This document shows, one piece after another, positions 63,701-64,000 of a DNA stretch of 64,000 nucleotides. The stretch's first letter is position 1; each line of letters begins with the position of its first letter. The notes beneath the pieces were generated by a model that saw only the letters and a list, made by a program, of their open reading frames with translations, was not told the DNA's origin and did no database searches. Location: the NCBI RefSeq assembly GCF_001611675.1, contig NZ_CP014766.1, positions 372,001 through 436,000 of the forward strand, read 5' to 3'. A program made the translations under genes and the position numbers. This stretch comes from Pontibacter akesuensis. Its GTDB lineage: Bacteria > Bacteroidota > Bacteroidia > Cytophagales > Hymenobacteraceae.

Positions 63701-63824
63701 CTTAACCGATTATACGGGCTTCGACCCTGAGATCGGAGCACGTGGTAGCCTGGATATCGGTATCGACCGGGGCATATATCCTCAGGCAAGAACTTTCAGA
63801 CTAGGCGTTAACGCAACATTTTAA
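60729..63824 (+). CDS. susC: SusC/RagA family TonB-dependent receptor (second system)
   Basis: A 1031-residue outer-membrane importer. Signal peptide MKKLLLILLLHITGIAYAQ. A carboxypeptidase-D-like domain (TITGRVTTAGEGIPLPGVSV) is followed by the SusC signature ALQEVVVVGYGTQ, a plug with VRIRGIGTSGSAAPLYIVDGFPV and DAASAAIYGARGANGVVLITT, and a barrel ending RLGVNATF. Unlike the SusC at 36.7-40.0 kb it has no STN domain, so control is probably through the divergent Y_Y_Y regulator rather than FecR/sigma. The SusD gene follows after 11 bp. Substrate not evident. Confidence 0.95.
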   Translation: MKKLLLILLLHITGIAYAQNTITGRVTTAGEGIPLPGVSVVVTGTSIGTTTDAQGAYSLTAPASASTLSFSFIGFVKQEVPIGNQATINVQLAEDTKALQEVVVVGYGTQLRREVTTAISSVKPEEITQTPVQRVEQALQGRVAGVQVTNISGQPGDAPTVRIRGIGTSGSAAPLYIVDGFPVGGIDYLNPADIESMEVLKDAASAAIYGARGANGVVLITTRSGSRDGKMHVSYDGYVGFQNPWRRMELLNAREYAVMMNEGAANAGNALPYPDVTQFGEGTDWQEALFEKNAPIMNHQISVNGGTDKNAYAAAFSLFDQNGIVGGDKSNFKRYTARINSDNKVKEYLRVGTNLAYSHIDRRAIDPNQEFGGLLSNAINLDPLTPIIVSDPNLLNMSPYNNPNVVRDANGNPYGISSAVAQEIVNPLARLAVLNGRTRVDKLVGNLYGEVDITEGLSFRSTFGLDLAFVSTNNFNPLYYLNRSTANNNSLVSKGVDRYYNWQAENYFKYNKTFGEHDLGLTAGTSALRFNYESLFASNTGLVSNDPNLAYLNTAVDRGAAIANGAFNERALLSFYGRATYGYKGKYLFSASIRRDGSSRFGSNNPYATFPSVSAGWVISDEDFFPESDLLNFVKLRASWGQNGNEEIGGAYPWASTIGVGRGYSFYNPGGVGYQSGAAPEYIANPDLKWEASEQTDIGLDLALFNNNLRVTADYYIKRTKGLLLYAPIPATPGNNPPLVNGGEVENKGFELAINYSNEINDFGYAVGLNGSINKNEFLSINNAEGVLQGASISTYGTVSRSEVGQPIAYFWGYQTNGIFQTPEAVAAHVNSEGALLQPAAQPGDVRFVDFNNDGIINDQDRTRIGNPTPKAVLGFTLDLNYKGFDINAFVNGAFGHQIFNGTRRHDLSTSNMQSIYLNRWTGEGSTNEYPRFTWNDANGNYKRISDLYIEDGDYVRLKTLQLGYNFAPAMLETLHLQKVRLYIAADNLVTLTDYTGFDPEIGARGSLDIGIDRGIYPQARTFRLGVNATF

Positions 63825-63835
63825 GAAGCCAAACC

Positions 63836-64000
63836 ATGAAAAATATACTTAGAAATACTCCTAAACTGTTGCTGGCGGCCATACTTGTCTGTGGCTCCAC
63901 CGGCTGCGAAGATTTCCTGGACCTACAGCCAAAGGACACCCGAACAGAGGATAACTTTTTCAGAACAGAGGCGGATGCAAGGGAAGCGCTCATCAGCGTG
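63836..64000 (+). CDS. susD: SusD/RagB family lipoprotein, C-terminus cut by window edge
   Basis: Only the first 55 residues are visible. A signal sequence ends in a lipobox-like GSTGC, followed by EDFLDLQPKDTRTEDNFFRTEADAREAL in part. This is the standard SusD start, where the LDxxP motif leads into the first helix. It follows susC by 11 bp on the same strand, so it is the partner of that transporter. Confidence 0.9.
   Translation, partial: MKNILRNTPKLLLAAILVCGSTGCEDFLDLQPKDTRTEDNFFRTEADAREALISV

Noticed and set aside
1-64000. Search for tRNA, rRNA, transposase, prophage and CRISPR features
   Set aside because: No cloverleaf-like segments, rRNA sequence, transposase motifs or repeat-spacer arrays were recognised on either strand.

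Overview
The window looks like chromosomal DNA of a Bacteroidota bacterium of order Cytophagales, most likely Hymenobacteraceae (Pontibacter or a close relative). That placement is inferred from several signs. There are two SusC/SusD outer-membrane pairs, a FecR anti-sigma protein beside a SusC with an N-terminal STN domain, and a type IX secretion (T9SS) sorting tail on the alpha-amylase. A triple-tyrosine (Y_Y_Y) HTH regulator is present, promoter boxes of the TAnnTTTG type recur, and Shine-Dalgarno signals are generally weak. The GC content is moderate. I see no rRNA, tRNA, CRISPR array, transposase or prophage.

Left part (1-31,300): mostly metabolic and stress genes. It opens with histidine degradation (hutI, cut by the window edge, and hutU), separated by about 670 bp of repeat-rich non-coding DNA. 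Next come a methyltransferase and a tight operon of lipoprotein cytochrome c, DUF1080 sugar hydrolase and SMP-30 lactonase. These are followed by exported peptidases, a tandem universal stress protein and two tandem RluF-type pseudouridine synthases that also share a duplicated promoter. Pirin, cysM, a DJ-1/PfpI protein, dinB, an alpha/beta hydrolase and an SDR-GH15 operon follow. At 22.4-27.2 kb lies a four-gene operon with every junction overlapping: FAD oxidoreductase, membrane polyferredoxin, processive-type GT2 glycosyltransferase and a small protein with a CxxC pair. I cannot assign this combination to a named pathway. A membrane protein of unknown function, an exported esterase and a PA-domain M28 peptidase close this part.

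Middle (31,300-44,100): an alpha-glucan utilization locus on the minus strand. In transcription order it holds a T9SS-exported GH13 alpha-amylase, FecR, SusC with STN domain, SusD and SusE, then a terminator hairpin and a GH31 alpha-glucosidase. Starch-type polymer would be cut at the surface, bound by SusD/SusE, imported by SusC and finished in the periplasm by GH31. The GH15 enzyme at 19.6-21.3 kb could act on products in the cytoplasm. No FecI sigma factor sits next to FecR; the only ECF sigma gene in the window is at 55.0 kb.

Right part (44,400-64,000): a multi-PAS histidine kinase and a stand-alone receiver, an aromatic-acid-exporter-type FUSC protein, namA, a small GNAT, an M1 aminopeptidase, an amidohydrolase, an MscS channel, an ECF sigma factor and a FucP-type sugar MFS transporter. 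A Y_Y_Y/LuxR-HTH regulator is divergent from a second susC/susD pair, the latter cut by the window edge. The shared intergenic region carries four exact copies of a 9-bp element spaced 11, 23 and 11 bp, a strong operator candidate.

Across the whole window the heptamer AAGTATA/TATACTT is strikingly over-represented. I counted about 75 copies by eye against about 8 expected for equal base frequencies. It occurs in genes and intergenic DNA, on both strands and in all reading frames. Several families of small hairpin or inverted repeats sit in the longer intergenic gaps.
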